Shown: positions 27,921 to 37,740, counted from the first letter of the stretch. The stretch: 64,000 nucleotides of DNA from Bog-473 sp963744225 (GCA_963744225.1 CAVUSV010000003.1:186001-250000), one strand, 5' to 3'. Made by a program: numbers and translations. The notes: generated from the sequence alone by a model not told the origin.

Positions 27921-28831
27921 GTGATCGCCGCGCTCTCCGACGCGGGGCTCCCGCCACTGCGGGGGTCGCAGCTCTTCTCCACCCAGTTCGACTTCGTGCC
28001 GGTGGCGATGATCCTCGTCGCCCTCGGTCCTCTACCTCTGGGGCGTGCAGCGCAACAACGTGCTGCACCCGCGCCACCCCTGGCCGGCCGGCAAGACGGC
28101 GGCCTTCGATCGGCGCCCTCGTGACCACGGCGCGTGGCCATCTTCAGCTTCGTCGGCGTCTACGACGGCGAGCTGTTCTGGGACCACATGGTCCAGCACC
28201 TGCTCCTCATCATGGTGGCGGCACCGCTCTTCGCCATCGCCTCCCCCCTCGACCTGGCCTGGCGCTCCACGACCGGCACGCCCACCTCGTCGTCACCGAG
28301 GTGTTGCGCTCGCCGCGTGGCCAAGTTCTTCGGGCACCCCGGCGTCGCCTTCGTGCTCTACGCCGTGTTGATCCCGATGAGTCCACCTGACGAGCTGGTA
28401 CAACCTCACGCTCGAGAACGAGAGCCTGCACAACGCCGAGCACCTGGCCTTCCTGATCGTCGGCTACATGTTCTGGCGCCAGATCTTCGGCAGCGACCCG
28501 AACTGCTACCGCCTCCACCCCGCCCTGCAGTTCTTCTACCTCTTCCTGGCCATCCCGATCGACACCTTCACCGGCCTCTCGCTGGCCGGAGCGACCAAGG
28601 AGCTGTTCCCGGCCTATCTCGCCACCCACCGCACCTGGGGCCCGTCCTACGTCGTCGACCTCCACGCCGGTGGCTCCATCATGTGGGTGGTCGGCGACAC
28701 GCTGATGCTCTGGCCGATGATCCCGGTGGCCCTGCGCTGGATGCACATGGAGGAGCGCAAGGCGGTGCGCATCGACCGCGAGCTCGACGCGCAGGCCGAC
28801 GCGGAGACCGCGCCACGGGTCAGGGAGCTGA
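27921..28831 (+). CDS. CtaG/Caa3-type cytochrome c oxidase assembly membrane protein (multiple consensus frameshifts)
   Basis: GTG start 22 bases after the aldo/keto reductase. Reconstructed length about 300 residues with seven or so membrane helices: PVAMILVALVLYLWGV, AIFSFVGVYDGELFWDHM, QHLLLIMVAAPLFAIAS, GVAFVLYAVLIPMS, HLAFLIVGYMFW, LQFFYLFLAIPID, MWVVGDTLMLWPM. His residues in DHMVQHLLL and NAEHLAF match the Caa3_CtaG family, which helps copper insertion into cytochrome oxidase. Frame breaks: 28025/28026 (CT[C/G]), 28113/28114 (CG[G/C]), 28132/28133 (GC[G/C]), 28280/28281 (AC[G/C]), 28312/28313 (TC[G/C]), 28382/28383 (AG[T/C]) and 28812/28813 (GC[G/C]). With the last corrected, the stop is TGA at 28829. 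Confidence 0.8.
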
Positions 28832-29287
28832 TCAGCTCGCCGAGGTCCATCAGCTCCACCCGCACGCCGTCGGGATCCGTGCAGTAGACGAACTCGAGCG
28901 GCGTCCCGCCGAAGTCGATGGTCGTCCGGCTCGACTCGACGACGGCGCCGCCGAGCTCGACGATCCGGGCCGCCGTGGCTGCCGCGATCGTGCACGCGGA
29001 ACGACAGGTGGGTCAGGCCCGAGCTGGTTGACGGCGCGGCGCTCGCGCTGGCCGAAAGCGGCGGGCTCGCTGAAGGCCAGGAGCTCGATCGCGGTCGGTC
29101 CCCGCCGGATGAACTGCGAGGTCACCGCCACGTCGGGCAGGTCCATCAGCCGGGCGAATTCGGACCCGATGTCGTGCGACTCGGCCTTCTCGAAGCCGAG
29201 CGCCTCGCAGTAGAAGCGCAGCGACCGCTCCAGGTCGCTCACGCAGATGCCGAAGTGGGAGAAGGCCGGTCCTGAGGTGTCGTCCAC
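28832..29287 (-). CDS. VOC-family (glyoxalase-fold) protein, possible methylmalonyl-CoA epimerase
   Basis: About 150 residues from GTG 29287 (VDDTSGPAFSHFGICVSDLE). Two beta-alpha-beta-beta-beta modules are visible, with likely metal ligands His in FSHFGICV, Glu in AIELLAF, His in GLTHLSF and Glu in VRVELMDL. Breaks lie near 29018 (GG[G/C]), near 28990 (CA[C/G]) and at 28841/28842 (CT[C/G] on this strand). Correcting the last gives an end at TGA 28834-28832, abutting the stop of the convergent CtaG-like gene. It is divergent from the acyl-CoA mutase, a natural place for the epimerase that precedes the mutase. That role is inference; a dioxygenase or another lyase is possible. Confidence 0.72.
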
Positions 29288-29347
29288 CGCCGTAGTCTGC
29301 CGCGTGTGGCCCGAGGCCCTCCCCCGAACCTCCGTAGTCTCGGTGCT

Positions 29348-30962
29348 GTGACACCGGAGAAGCAGGACCCCCAGGGCAGCCCCGAGCGCACACACCGACT
29401 CGGGTCTCGCCATCCAACCCGTCTACCGCGCCGACGACCTCGAAGGCTGGGACCCGGCCGCGCAGCTGGGTGAGCCGGGGTCGTTCCCCTACACCCGCGG
29501 GCGTCCACCGCGAGATGTACCGCTCGAAGCTCTGGACCATGCGCCAGTACGCCGGCTTCGGCTCGGCCGAGGCGACCAACCAGCGCTTCAAGTTCCTCCT
29601 CGACGCCGGTCAGACGGGTCTCTCGTGCGCCTTCGACCTCCCGACCCAGATGGGCTACGACTCCGACCACCCCCGGGCCGAGGGCGAGGTCGGCAAGGTC
29701 GGCGTGGCCATCGACTCGCTGGCCGACATGCGCCTCCTCATGGCCGACCTCCCGATGGACAAGGTCACGACGTCCATGACGATCAACGCCACCGGGCGCC
29801 ATCCTGCTGCTCCTCTACCAGTTGGTGGCCGAGGAGCAGGGCGTGCCGGGCGAGAAGATCCGCGGCACCATCCAGAACGACATCTTGAAGGAGTACATCG
29901 CCCGCGGGACCTACATCTACCCGCCGCGTCCCTCCATGCGCCTCATCGTCGACACCTTCGCCTACTGCGCGGCCGAACCTGCCCAACTGGAACACGATCT
30001 CCATCTCGGGCTACCACATCCGCGAGGCGGGCTCGACGGCGGTCCAGGAGATCGCCTTCACCTTGGCCAACGGCATCGCCTACGTCGAGGCGGCCATCGC
30101 GGCCGGCATGGACGTGGATGCGTTCGCGCCCGCGCCTGTCGTTCTTCTGGAACGCGCACAACAACCTCTTCGAGGAGGTGGCCAAGTACCGAGCCGCGCG
30201 CCGCATGTGGGCGCGCATCATGACCGAGCGCTTCGGGGCCAAGGACGAGCGCTCCAAGATGCTGCGCTTCCACACCCAGACCGGTGGTTCGACGCTGACC
30301 GCCCAGCAGCCGGAGAACAACATCGTGCGGGTCACCGTCCAGAGCCTGGCCGCCGCGCTCGGGCGGCACCCAGAGCCTCCACACGAACGGCTTCGACGAG
30401 GCGCTCGGCCTTCCCACGACGCGGGCGGCCAAGATCGCCCTGCGCACCCAGCAGATCGTCGGGTTCGAGTCAGGTGTGGCCGACACCGTCGACCCGCTGG
30501 CGGGCTCGTACTTCGTTGAGGCGCTCACCGACGAGGTGGAGGCGGCGGCCAATGTCTACCTCGAGCGGATCGAGCAACTGGGCGGCGCCGTTGCCGCGAT
30601 CGAGGCTCGGTTCATGCAAGAGGAGATCGAGGCGGCGGCCTACAGCTTTGCCAAGTCGGTGGACGACGGCGAGAAGGTGGTGGTCGGGGTCAACCGGTTC
30701 ACCGACGCGGAAGCGGAGCAGGCCGAGGTCTTCCCGATCGACGTGAAGCTCCAGCAGCTCCAGATCGATCGCACCAGGTCCGTGCGCGCCGCGCGTGACC
30801 AGGCCGGCGGTGGACCGCGCCCTGGCCGACGTCGCCGAGACGGCCAAGGGTACGGGGAACCTGCTCGTGCCCATGAAGGCGGCCCTCAAGGAGATGGCGA
30901 CGCTCGGCGAGGTGGCCGACGTCCTGCGCGGCGAGTTCGGCGTCTACCAGCCCGGGGGCTGA
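29348..30962 (+). CDS. Acyl-CoA (methylmalonyl-CoA) mutase large subunit (multiple consensus frameshifts)
   Basis: About 535 residues after correction. The TIM-barrel substrate domain is clear: MYRSKLWTMRQYAGFGSAEA, FDLPTQMGYDSDHPRAEGE, SMTINATGAILLLLY, RGTIQNDILKEYIARGTYIY, FHTQTGGSTLTAQQPENN, HTNGFDEALGLPT. The Tyr in RQYAGFG matches methylmalonyl-CoA mutases, whereas 2-hydroxyisobutyryl-CoA mutases have Ile. There is no C-terminal DxHxxG cobalamin domain, so a separate B12-binding small subunit is needed and is not in this window. Breaks: 29392/29393 (AC[A/C]), 29501/29502, 29796/29797 and 30363/30364 (GG[G/C]), 29977/29978 (GA[A/C]), 30131/30132 (CC[C/G]), 30805/30806 (GC[C/G]). Confidence 0.9.
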
Positions 30963-30965
30963 GGC

Positions 30966-31669
30966 GTGGCCGGGGCGGGGGCGGGGGCGGCGAACTTCTG
31001 GCCCCTCTTCGATCTCGTCGTCCGCACACCGCGGCTGGAGTGGCGCCTCCCTCGCGAGGAGGAGTTTCCGGCCCTGGCGGCGCTGTCCGACCGGGTCCAC
31101 GACCCCGAGGCCATGCCCTTCTTCGTGCCGTGGACCGACCTGCCGCCGGACGAACGGGCACGGGAAATGGCGCAGTGGCTGTGGGGCCACCGGGCCCACT
31201 GGTCGGCCGACAAGTGGACGTTCACCGGTGCGGCCTTTGTAGACGGAGAGCCCATCGGCATGCAGGACGTCGGGGCCGAGCACTTCCGGGCGGTGCGATC
31301 GGTCGACTCGGGTTCCTGGCTGGGGCGCGGTCCACCAGGGCAAAGGGTTCGGACGCGAGATGCGCGAGGCCATGCTGCATCTCGCCTTCGCGGGTCTCGG
31401 AGCCGAGGAGGCGCTGAGCGGTGCCTTCGAGGACAACACCGCCTCGCTCGCCACGTCACGCGCGATCGGCTACGTGGAGAACGGCGAGGCCCGGGAAGGC
31501 GACGCGACGGGTCAGGCCGCACCATCCGCTTCCGGCTGAGCCGGAGGGCCTGGGAGGACCGGCGACGGGACGACATCAGATCGTCGGGCTGGAGGGGTGT
31601 CTCGACATGTTCGTGGGCTCGCCAATGGCCCCTCCGTCCGGTTCGACCTCGGACGTGAGCGTCCGGTGA
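30966..31669 (+). CDS. GNAT-family N-acetyltransferase (RimJ/RimL-like), frameshifted
   Basis: GTG three bases after the mutase stop, so in the same operon. Reads RTPRLEWRLPREEEFPALAA (typical RimJ/RimL opening L-R-L-R-P), then WTFTGAAFVDGEPIGMQDV, SGSWLGAVHQGKGFGREMRE (acetyl-CoA loop Q-G-K-G-F-G), GAFEDNTASLATSRAIGYV, and a final IVGLEGCLDMF. A break at 31325/31326 is GG[G/C]. Two more, near 31520 and 31582, are single-base losses instead, and the C-terminus beyond GCLDMF is uncertain. The target (protein N-terminus or small amine) is not identifiable. Confidence 0.7.
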
Positions 31670-31751
31670 TCCGCGCGGTGAGAGTTGTCGACAGACGGTA
31701 GGGTGCGGCGGCCTGCGACCGGGCCGAGCCGAACAATCTCGGGGTGAACCC

Positions 31752-33588
31752 ATGAGCGCGACGGGTCGCGGTCGCGGTCTCGACGCCATGATCACGCCGA
31801 CCCCGATACCCGACCCGACGGTCACACCGCTCAGGCGAGCGGTCCCGACGGCCCGGGCGTCCGGCTGGAACCTCGAAGGCCCGGCCAGCATCGCCGTCGT
31901 CGTCGCCGGAGTCGGCGCGGTTCTCTACGGCGTGCTCCTGCGGGTGTGGCTGCTGGTGCACTTGCCCTTGTGGGGCGACGAGGCCATCGTCGGCTTGCAG
32001 GCTCGCGCGATCGGCTCCGGCCACTTCTCGGCCTTCTACTGGGGCCAGCACTACGGGGGATTGGAGCCCTACGTCGTCGCGGCGGTGCTCAAAGTGGGGG
32101 GCGGGGGCGAGCCGGCCCTCAACGCGACACCGGCGCTGCTCTCTGCTGTCGCCGCCGTCCTGGTGGCCGGTATCACGCTGGCGACAGGGAAAGACCGCCG
32201 CTTGGCGCTGGCCGCAGGCGCGCTTGTCTGGGTCTGGCCCTATGTCGTGATTTGGCAGTCAGTGCGTGAGGGGGGCTTCCGCGACGCCACTCTTTGTTGT
32301 GGGCTGACCGCCGTGCTGTGCTGCATCCGGGTGTACCAGCGGAGGGCGGGCTCCTTCACGTTCCTGCTGCTGGGCGTGGCTCTGGGCCTCGGGCTGGTGG
32401 GCCTCCCCCGAGATCGGGTACTTCGCTTTGCCGTGCTTGGTGCTCTTTGGTGGATGGTTGGCCGCGGCGCGCCCGTCGTCCCTCTCCGGGGCGGTGGGCG
32501 GCGACCTGCGACGTCGGTGGTCCTCGCTTGCACTCGTCGCTGGGGGCGGCGCGCTGGGTTCCTTGCCGTGGTGGTACGCCAACGCTCACACCGGCTTCGC
32601 CTCTCTGCAGCGGGGCGCGCTCCCCGCCAACGGCGGGGTGACCTACGGGGCCAAGCTCTCCGTGTTCTTCCACGACATGTTGCCCCTGCAGCTGGGCCTG
32701 CGCACCGTCGTGAGCGGCACCTGGGTCGGAGGCCCGACGGTGGGAAAGGCCCTCTACGCCCTGATCCTCCTTCTTGTCGCGGCTGCGCTGGTCCGCGCCG
32801 TCTGGCTCTCCGTCCGCGTCTCTGGCCGGCTCGTTCCCGTCGCGCTGGCCGCCGGCGTCGTGTGCTACCCGTTTCTGTACGCGGCCGCACCGGGAACGGG
32901 GTACTGGTTCGACGGTCGCTACGGCATTTACCTCCCGGCACTCGTCGCGGCGCTGGTGGGCACGGTGCTCTGCGCGCCCTCGGGGCCCGCACCCGTGCCT
33001 GACCCAACGATCGTGGGTGGGGAGCCCGACACCACCGGGCAAGATGATCGCGCCCGGACATCGATCGGACCAGTTCGCTCCCGGGCGGCCACCGGCGCAC
33101 TGATGCTCGCCGCGCTCGGCGTCGTCGGTGCCACCTCGCTCACGGTCGTCGCGGCACACCTCGCCGGCGTGCCGGCCTCGCCGACCTTCTTCTCCGACTG
33201 GCGCAGTGGCGACGCCCCCATGCAGCGGGTGGTCGACGGGATGAGGGCGCACGACATTCGGACCGCGTACGGTGATTATTGGACCGCCTACGACTTGAAC
33301 TTCCTGAGCGGGGGCAAGCCGTTGGTCAGCCCCTCGGTGCTCGACGTCAGCCGTTCGACGGCCATCGCCGCAGGCGTGGCCCACTCGAAAGACCCCGCGT
33401 GGCTGTTCTTCTCGCCCAACGAGACCGCGGCGGCCACGACGGAGTTCTTGAACCCCCAGCCGGGACCGGGGCCATACACCGAGCAGACGTTCGAGGCACG
33501 CCTGACGCAACTCGGGATCCCGTACACGGTCGTACGGTTGGGAATCCTTGACGCGGTCGTGCCCGCCCGCCGGGTGACGGTGCCGTGA
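31752..33588 (+). CDS. GT-C-type membrane glycosyltransferase (one frameshift)
   Basis: About 612 residues. After a cytoplasmic N-terminus, helix 1 is followed by LPLWGDEAIVGLQARAIGSG, the acidic D-E loop typical of GT-C mannosyl/arabinosyl-like enzymes using polyprenyl-phosphate sugars. Further helices follow, with a WQSVREGGFRD loop after helix four. A +1 shift near 32400 joins GVALGLGL to WASPEIGYFALPCLVLFGGW. The C-terminal extracellular domain begins near PTFFSDWRSGDAPMQRVVDG and includes YGDYWTAYDLNFLSGGK. Its position outside the main glycan cluster and the absence of a neighbouring lipid carrier gene leave its substrate open. Confidence 0.78.
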
Positions 33589-33627
33589 GAGCGCCGCTGC
33601 GTCGCCTCCCGCCGGGTCCCCGCCCGA

Positions 33628-33924
33628 TCAGGCGCTGACGACCGTCTCGAAGTGCTCGACCACGGGGAACGGGTCGTAGAAATGGTGCAGGGCGGCCCGC
33701 CAGTCCTGATAGGCCCGCGAACCCCGGAAGCCCTCCGTGTGGTCCTCGAGGCGTTCCCACTGGACGAGGAGCAAGAAACGACTGGGATGCTCCATGCAGC
33801 GCTCGACGCGCAGCGAGACGAAGCCGGGGCTGCCCGCGATGAGGTGCGTGGCCCCCTCCATGGCCTCGAGGAACTCGGGCTCCTGCCCGGCCGCGACGTT
33901 GAGCACTGCGTGCTCGGTGATCAC
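33628..33924 (-). CDS. Antibiotic-biosynthesis-monooxygenase-fold protein (HmoA-like)
   Basis: 98 residues, GTG start overlapping the TGA of the M20 gene as GTGA, hence translationally coupled. Sequence shows the dimeric ferredoxin-like ABM fold: ITEHAVLNVAAGQEPEFLEA, HLIAGSPGFVSLRVERCMEH, FLLLVQWERLEDHTEGFRGS, YQDWRAALHHFYDPFPVVEH. Members act as cofactor-free monooxygenases, haem-degrading enzymes or simple ligand-binding proteins; no haem-ligating Asn/Trp/His set can be assigned here with confidence. The link to an amidohydrolase suggests a small catabolic unit. Confidence 0.8.
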   Translation of the reverse strand: MITEHAVLNVAAGQEPEFLEAMEGATHLIAGSPGFVSLRVERCMEHPSRFLLLVQWERLEDHTEGFRGSRAYQDWRAALHHFYDPFPVVEHFETVVSA

Positions 33925-35096
33925 CCCTGGAGCAGGCGTTCCCGCAAGGCCGGATCGGTCGCGGCGTCGATGGCCGTCCAGGCCAGCGCGACCGCCCCGT
34001 CGCGCACGGCGGCGTCGGCCGACGGGGTCACGCAGGCCGCGGCGAACTCGCGTTGATGATTGACGGCGCCGTGCGTCTCGATGCCAATGAGCGGGTGGAT
34101 GGTGGGAACCGCGAGCGAGACGTTGGCCATGTCGGTGGAGAGAGTGGGCGGGGGTTTGCCGGAGTCGTCGGCCTCGAAGCGCCGGCCGAGTGCCTCGGCG
34201 TTGGCGCGGTAGGCGTGCAACAGCGCCGGGTCGGGTTCCATGTGGGAGTACACCGGCGACAGCTCCTCGTAGGCAAGGGAGCACCCGGTGGCGAGGGCTC
34301 CGGCCTCGAAGCAGGCCTCCACCCGGGGTCGGAGAGTGGCCAGCCCTTCGATGGTGCGCGAGCGGACCATGTAGCGGGCCGTGACGGCGGCGGGGATGAT
34401 GTTGGCCGCCGCCGAGCTCGCAATGACCACGCCGTGGACCTGGTCCCCGGGCGGCAGCTGTTGGCGGAGCAGTCCGACGGCCACCTGGGCCACCGTGAGG
34501 GCGTCCTGCGCGTTGACGCCCTCCCACGGCGCCGCAGACGCGTGGGCCTCGCGCCCGGCGAAGTGGACGTCGAAGTGCGCCACGGCGAGGCAGGTCGCCG
34601 TCAGCCGTTCCGTGGGCCAGGGGTGCACCATCATGGCGGCGTGCACGCCTTGGAACGCGCCACGTTCGAGCATCAGGATCTTGCCGCCGCCCCCCTCCTC
34701 TGCCGGAGTGCCGAGGATCCTCACCGTGAGCCCGACGTCATCGGCGACGGCGGCGAGGGCCAGGCCCGCACCGACGGCGGTGGCGGCGATGATGTTGTGC
34801 CCGCAGGCGTGGCCAATGTCGGGCAGCGCGTCGTACTCTGCGCAGACCGCCACGACGAGCTCACCCTCGCCGCCCGCGCGACTCGAGCGCGGTCGGCAGG
34901 TCGTACACGCCCTCGTCGACCGCGAGGCCGCCTCCCCGCAGACTCTCGGCCACTGCCCGGGCGGAGGCCGTCTCCTCGTAGCAGAGTTCGGGCGTGGCGT
35001 GCACACGATGGCTGAGCGAGACCAGCGCGTCGAGGTGGCGGTCGACGACCGCGGCGGCGGCCTGCTTGGCCGAACGGCATCGGGCCCGGCGGTCAC
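33921..35096 (-). CDS. M20-family amidohydrolase (AbgB/HipO-like), frameshifted N-terminus
   Basis: About 390 residues. The metal-binding core AEYDALPDIGHACGHNIIAA and TPAEEGGGGKILMLERGA are diagnostic of M20D amidohydrolases (two zinc or manganese ions). REAHASAAPWEGVNAQDAL is the dimerisation lid, and the C-terminal THGAVNHQREFA provides the last His. The natural N-terminus runs KQAAAAVVDRHLDALVSLSH, ATPELCYEETASARAVAESL in another frame. One break is at 34872/34873 (GG[G/C] on the coding strand); another, near 35070, is less clean. It hydrolyses an N-acyl or aminobenzoyl amide bond in the cytoplasm. Operon with the ABM-fold gene. Confidence 0.85.
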   Translation of the reverse strand: MTAGPDAVRPSRPPPRSSTATSTRWSRSAIVCTPRPNSATRRRPPPGQWPRVCGEAASRSTRACTTCRPRSSRAGGEGELVVAVCAEYDALPDIGHACGHNIIAATAVGAGLALAAVADDVGLTVRILGTPAEEGGGGKILMLERGAFQGVHAAMMVHPWPTERLTATCLAVAHFDVHFAGREAHASAAPWEGVNAQDALTVAQVAVGLLRQQLPPGDQVHGVVIASSAAANIIPAAVTARYMVRSRTIEGLATLRPRVEACFEAGALATGCSLAYEELSPVYSHMEPDPALLHAYRANAEALGRRFEADDSGKPPPTLSTDMANVSLAVPTIHPLIGIETHGAVNHQREFAAACVTPSADAAVRDGAVALAWTAIDAATDPALRERLLQG

Positions 35097-35118
35097 CGCT
35101 GGGCCCTCGTCACGCCAC

Positions 35119-36889
35119 TTACTCTATGACGGCCACGACGTCGCCGGCGCCCACGGAGTCGCCTGCGCTCACGCGAAGCTCTTTGATCACGCCGTCCTTC
35201 TCCGCCGCCACGGCGTTCTCCATCTTCATGGCCTCGAGCAGGCAGATGGCCTGGCCCACCTCGACGACGTCACCCACCGAGACGAGCACCTTGACGATGG
35301 TGCCCTGCATCGGCACCGTCACCTGACTCGTGCCGGTACCCGTCACGGCCGACGCGGCCGCCCGCCTGGGACGACCAGAGGCACGCCCGGGGCCGGCCGC
35401 CGTCCCCAGGTCGGGCACCCACAACCGCACGGAGAAGCGCCGGCCGTCAACCTCGGCCGTGACGTCGCGCAGGACCGTCGGCACTTCGTCGTCGGCCGAG
35501 GGCGCCAGAGCGGGAGGCGACCCTGCAGGCTCAATCGTGAGCTCGCTGAGGTCGAGGCTTTCCTCGACCCATTTGGTCGAGTGCGTGGCGGCCGCGAAGT
35601 CGGGGTGGCTCAGGATCACCTGTTGGGCCGGCAGCGTCGTGGCGACCCCAGCGATGCGGGTCTCGCCGATGGCCCGGAGCATGCGCCGCCTCGCCGCCTC
35701 GCGGTCCGGCGCCCAGACGATCAGCTTCGCGATCAGGTTGTCGTAGTACTGCGAGACCGTGTCGCCCGCCTCGTAGCCCGCGTCGAGACGGACGCCCGGG
35801 CCAGCCGGCTGGTGGAAGGTCGTGATGGTGCCCGGAGAGGGCGAGAAGCGGCCGCCGCTCGGATCCTCGGCATTGATCCGGACCTCGATGGCGTGGCCGT
35901 TCCGGCGGATGTCCGACTGGGTGAAGTCGAGCGGCTCACCTGAGGCGATCCGGATCTGCCAGGCGACGAGATCGAGGCCGCTGACCAGCTCGGTCACCGG
36001 GTGCTCCACTTGCAGCCGGGTGTTCATCTCGAGGAAGTAGAACTCGCCGTCTTGATAGAGGAATTCGACGGTCCCGGCGTTGTAATAGCCACATGCCTCC
36101 GAGACCTTCACGGCGGCGGCGCCCATGGCCTGGCGCACCGTGTCGGGGAATTCGGGGGCGGGGCTCTCCTCGACCAGCTTCTGGTGTCGCCGCTGCGCCG
36201 AGCAGTCGCGTTCGCCGAGCCACAGCGTGGTCCCGTGCTGGTCGGCGAGCACCTGCATCTCGACGTGCCGAGGCCATTCCAGATAGCGCTCGAGATAGAT
36301 CTCAGGCCGTCCGAAGTAGGCCTGCGCTTCGCGGGCGGCCGACTCCATCGCTTCAGCGGCGTCCTCGGCGGACGACACCACCTTCATGCCGCGACCGCCA
36401 CCGCCGAAGGCCGCCTTGATGGCGACCGGCCACCCATGCTCCGTACCGAATGCGACCACTTCGTCTGGTGAGGTCAGCGGTTCGGAGCGGCCCGGGACAC
36501 CAGCCACGCCGGCCTTCTCGGCGGCCAGCCGGGAGCTGATCTTGTCACCCATGACCTCGATCGCCTCGGGCGGTGGCCCGATGAAGGTGACGCCGCGGCT
36601 CGGTGATGGCGCGGGCGAAATCAGTGTTCTCTGAGAAGAAGCCGTAGCCCGGGTGGACGCCATCGGCCCCGCTCTGCTCTATGGCATGCAGGATCGCCTC
36701 GGTGTTGAGGTAGCTCTCGGCGGCGGTCTCGCCGCCCAGCGCATAGGCCTCGTCGGCCATGCGCACGTGCAAGGCGTCGCGGTCCAGGTTCGAGTAGACG
36801 GCGACTGTCGCGATGCCGAGCTCACGACACGTCCGGATGACCCGGACGGCAATTTCGCCGCGGTTTGCGATGAGGACCTTCTCGAGCAC
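35119..36889 (-). CDS. Biotin-dependent acyl-CoA carboxylase alpha subunit (biotin carboxylase plus BCCP), one frameshift
   Basis: About 590 residues. Biotin carboxylase begins LEKVLIANRGEIAVRVIRTC and ADGVHPGYGFFSENTDFARA. The ATP-grasp part has KAAFGGGGRGMKVV and YLERYLEWPRHVEMQVLAD, and the catalytic EMNTRLQVEHPVTELVSGLD. The C-terminal BCCP has the biotin-accepting Lys in CLLEAMKMENAVAA. The frame break at 36598/36599 is GA[G/C] (Glu/Asp). It carboxylates its own biotin with ATP and bicarbonate for a carboxyltransferase beta subunit (acetyl- or propionyl-CoA) not found in this window. Divergent from birA, its likely biotinylating enzyme. Confidence 0.93.
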
Positions 36890-36947
36890 GCTGGACCTTT
36901 CCGGAGGGGCGGGGTCTCACAATTGCACGCGCCGTATGGTTCCTGCC

Positions 36948-37727
36948 ATGTGGGGCGGCGAATGGGACGTCCGGTGGTTCCGGGAGGTCGACTCGACGAA
37001 CACCTACGTCCGCGACCGGGCGCGCCAGGGCACCCCGGCGGGCTTGGTGGCGGTGGCGGACCATCAGACCGCCGGACGGGGTCGACTCGACCGCCGTTGG
37101 GAATCGCCTCCGGGGGCGAACCTGCTGGCGTCCGTCCTCCTCCGCCCGCAGTGCGACGGTGCGGACGTGCACCTCAGCACAGGGGCGGTGGCCCTGGCGG
37201 CGGCCGATGCCTGCCGGGATGTCGCCCGGGTCGAACCCCAGCTCAAGTGGCCAAACGACCTGATGGTGGGCGGGTCCAAGTTGGCCGGGGTCCTGGCAGA
37301 GGCGGAGTTCTCCGGGGGTTCCTTGGCCGCCGTGGTGGTAGGAATCGGGATCAACGTGGCCTGGCCTGGACCGGAGGGAGCGGGCGGCACGTGCCTCGAC
37401 GACGTGGGCGCCCCGGCAGTGCCGGTCGACCGCAGGATCCTCCTCGACCGGCTCCTCGAGGCGTTGGCGCCCCGGATCGACCTCCTCGACGAAGCCGCGG
37501 GCCGGTTTGCCCTGGCCGAGGAGGTGCGGCGGCGCTGCGCCACTCTGGGCCAAGCGGTGCGGGTCGTGCTGGCCGATGAGGAATTCACGGGGCGTGCGGA
37601 CGCCATCGACGACGCCGGCCACCTGGTCGTGGAGACGGCATCCGGGACCCGTCGGGTGACTGCCGGCGATGTGGTGCATCTTCGCCCGACGGAGGCCGAT
37701 AGAGGGGTTATCCGGGGGCTGGGTTAA
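36948..37727 (+). CDS. birA: Biotin-[acetyl-CoA-carboxylase] ligase
   Basis: 259 residues from ATG 36948 (MWGGEWDVRWFREVDSTNTY); an in-frame ATG at 36936 is also possible. Biotinyl-AMP synthesis and binding motifs: DSTNTYVRD, DHQTAGRGRLDRRWESPPGA, LKWPNDLMVGGSKLAG and VVVGIGINV. The C-terminal SH3-like cap includes GQAVRVVLADEEFTGRADAI. There is no N-terminal helix-turn-helix, so it is a monofunctional (class I) ligase that does not repress biotin genes. It is divergent from the BCCP-carrying carboxylase with 58 bases between. Its TAA stop lies within a TAATAT that may serve rfbB. Confidence 0.93.
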   Translation: MWGGEWDVRWFREVDSTNTYVRDRARQGTPAGLVAVADHQTAGRGRLDRRWESPPGANLLASVLLRPQCDGADVHLSTGAVALAAADACRDVARVEPQLKWPNDLMVGGSKLAGVLAEAEFSGGSLAAVVVGIGINVAWPGPEGAGGTCLDDVGAPAVPVDRRILLDRLLEALAPRIDLLDEAAGRFALAEEVRRRCATLGQAVRVVLADEEFTGRADAIDDAGHLVVETASGTRRVTAGDVVHLRPTEADRGVIRGLG

Positions 37728-37740
37728 TATCGTTCGCTAT

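Noticed and set aside
25186..31329. Programmed ribosomal frameshifting
   Set aside because: There are about 30 sites with no slippery heptamer or common downstream structure, and each needs the same +1 correction. A consensus artefact is far simpler.
25186..31670. A cluster of pseudogenes from genome decay
   Set aside because: Breaks are third-position, mostly synonymous base doublings with all catalytic motifs intact. Decay would also give substitutions, stops and deletions at all codon positions.
31421..31891. Arg-rich open frames around the GNAT/GT-C junction
   Set aside because: They are out-of-frame shadows of the acetyltransferase C-terminus and the GT-C N-terminus.
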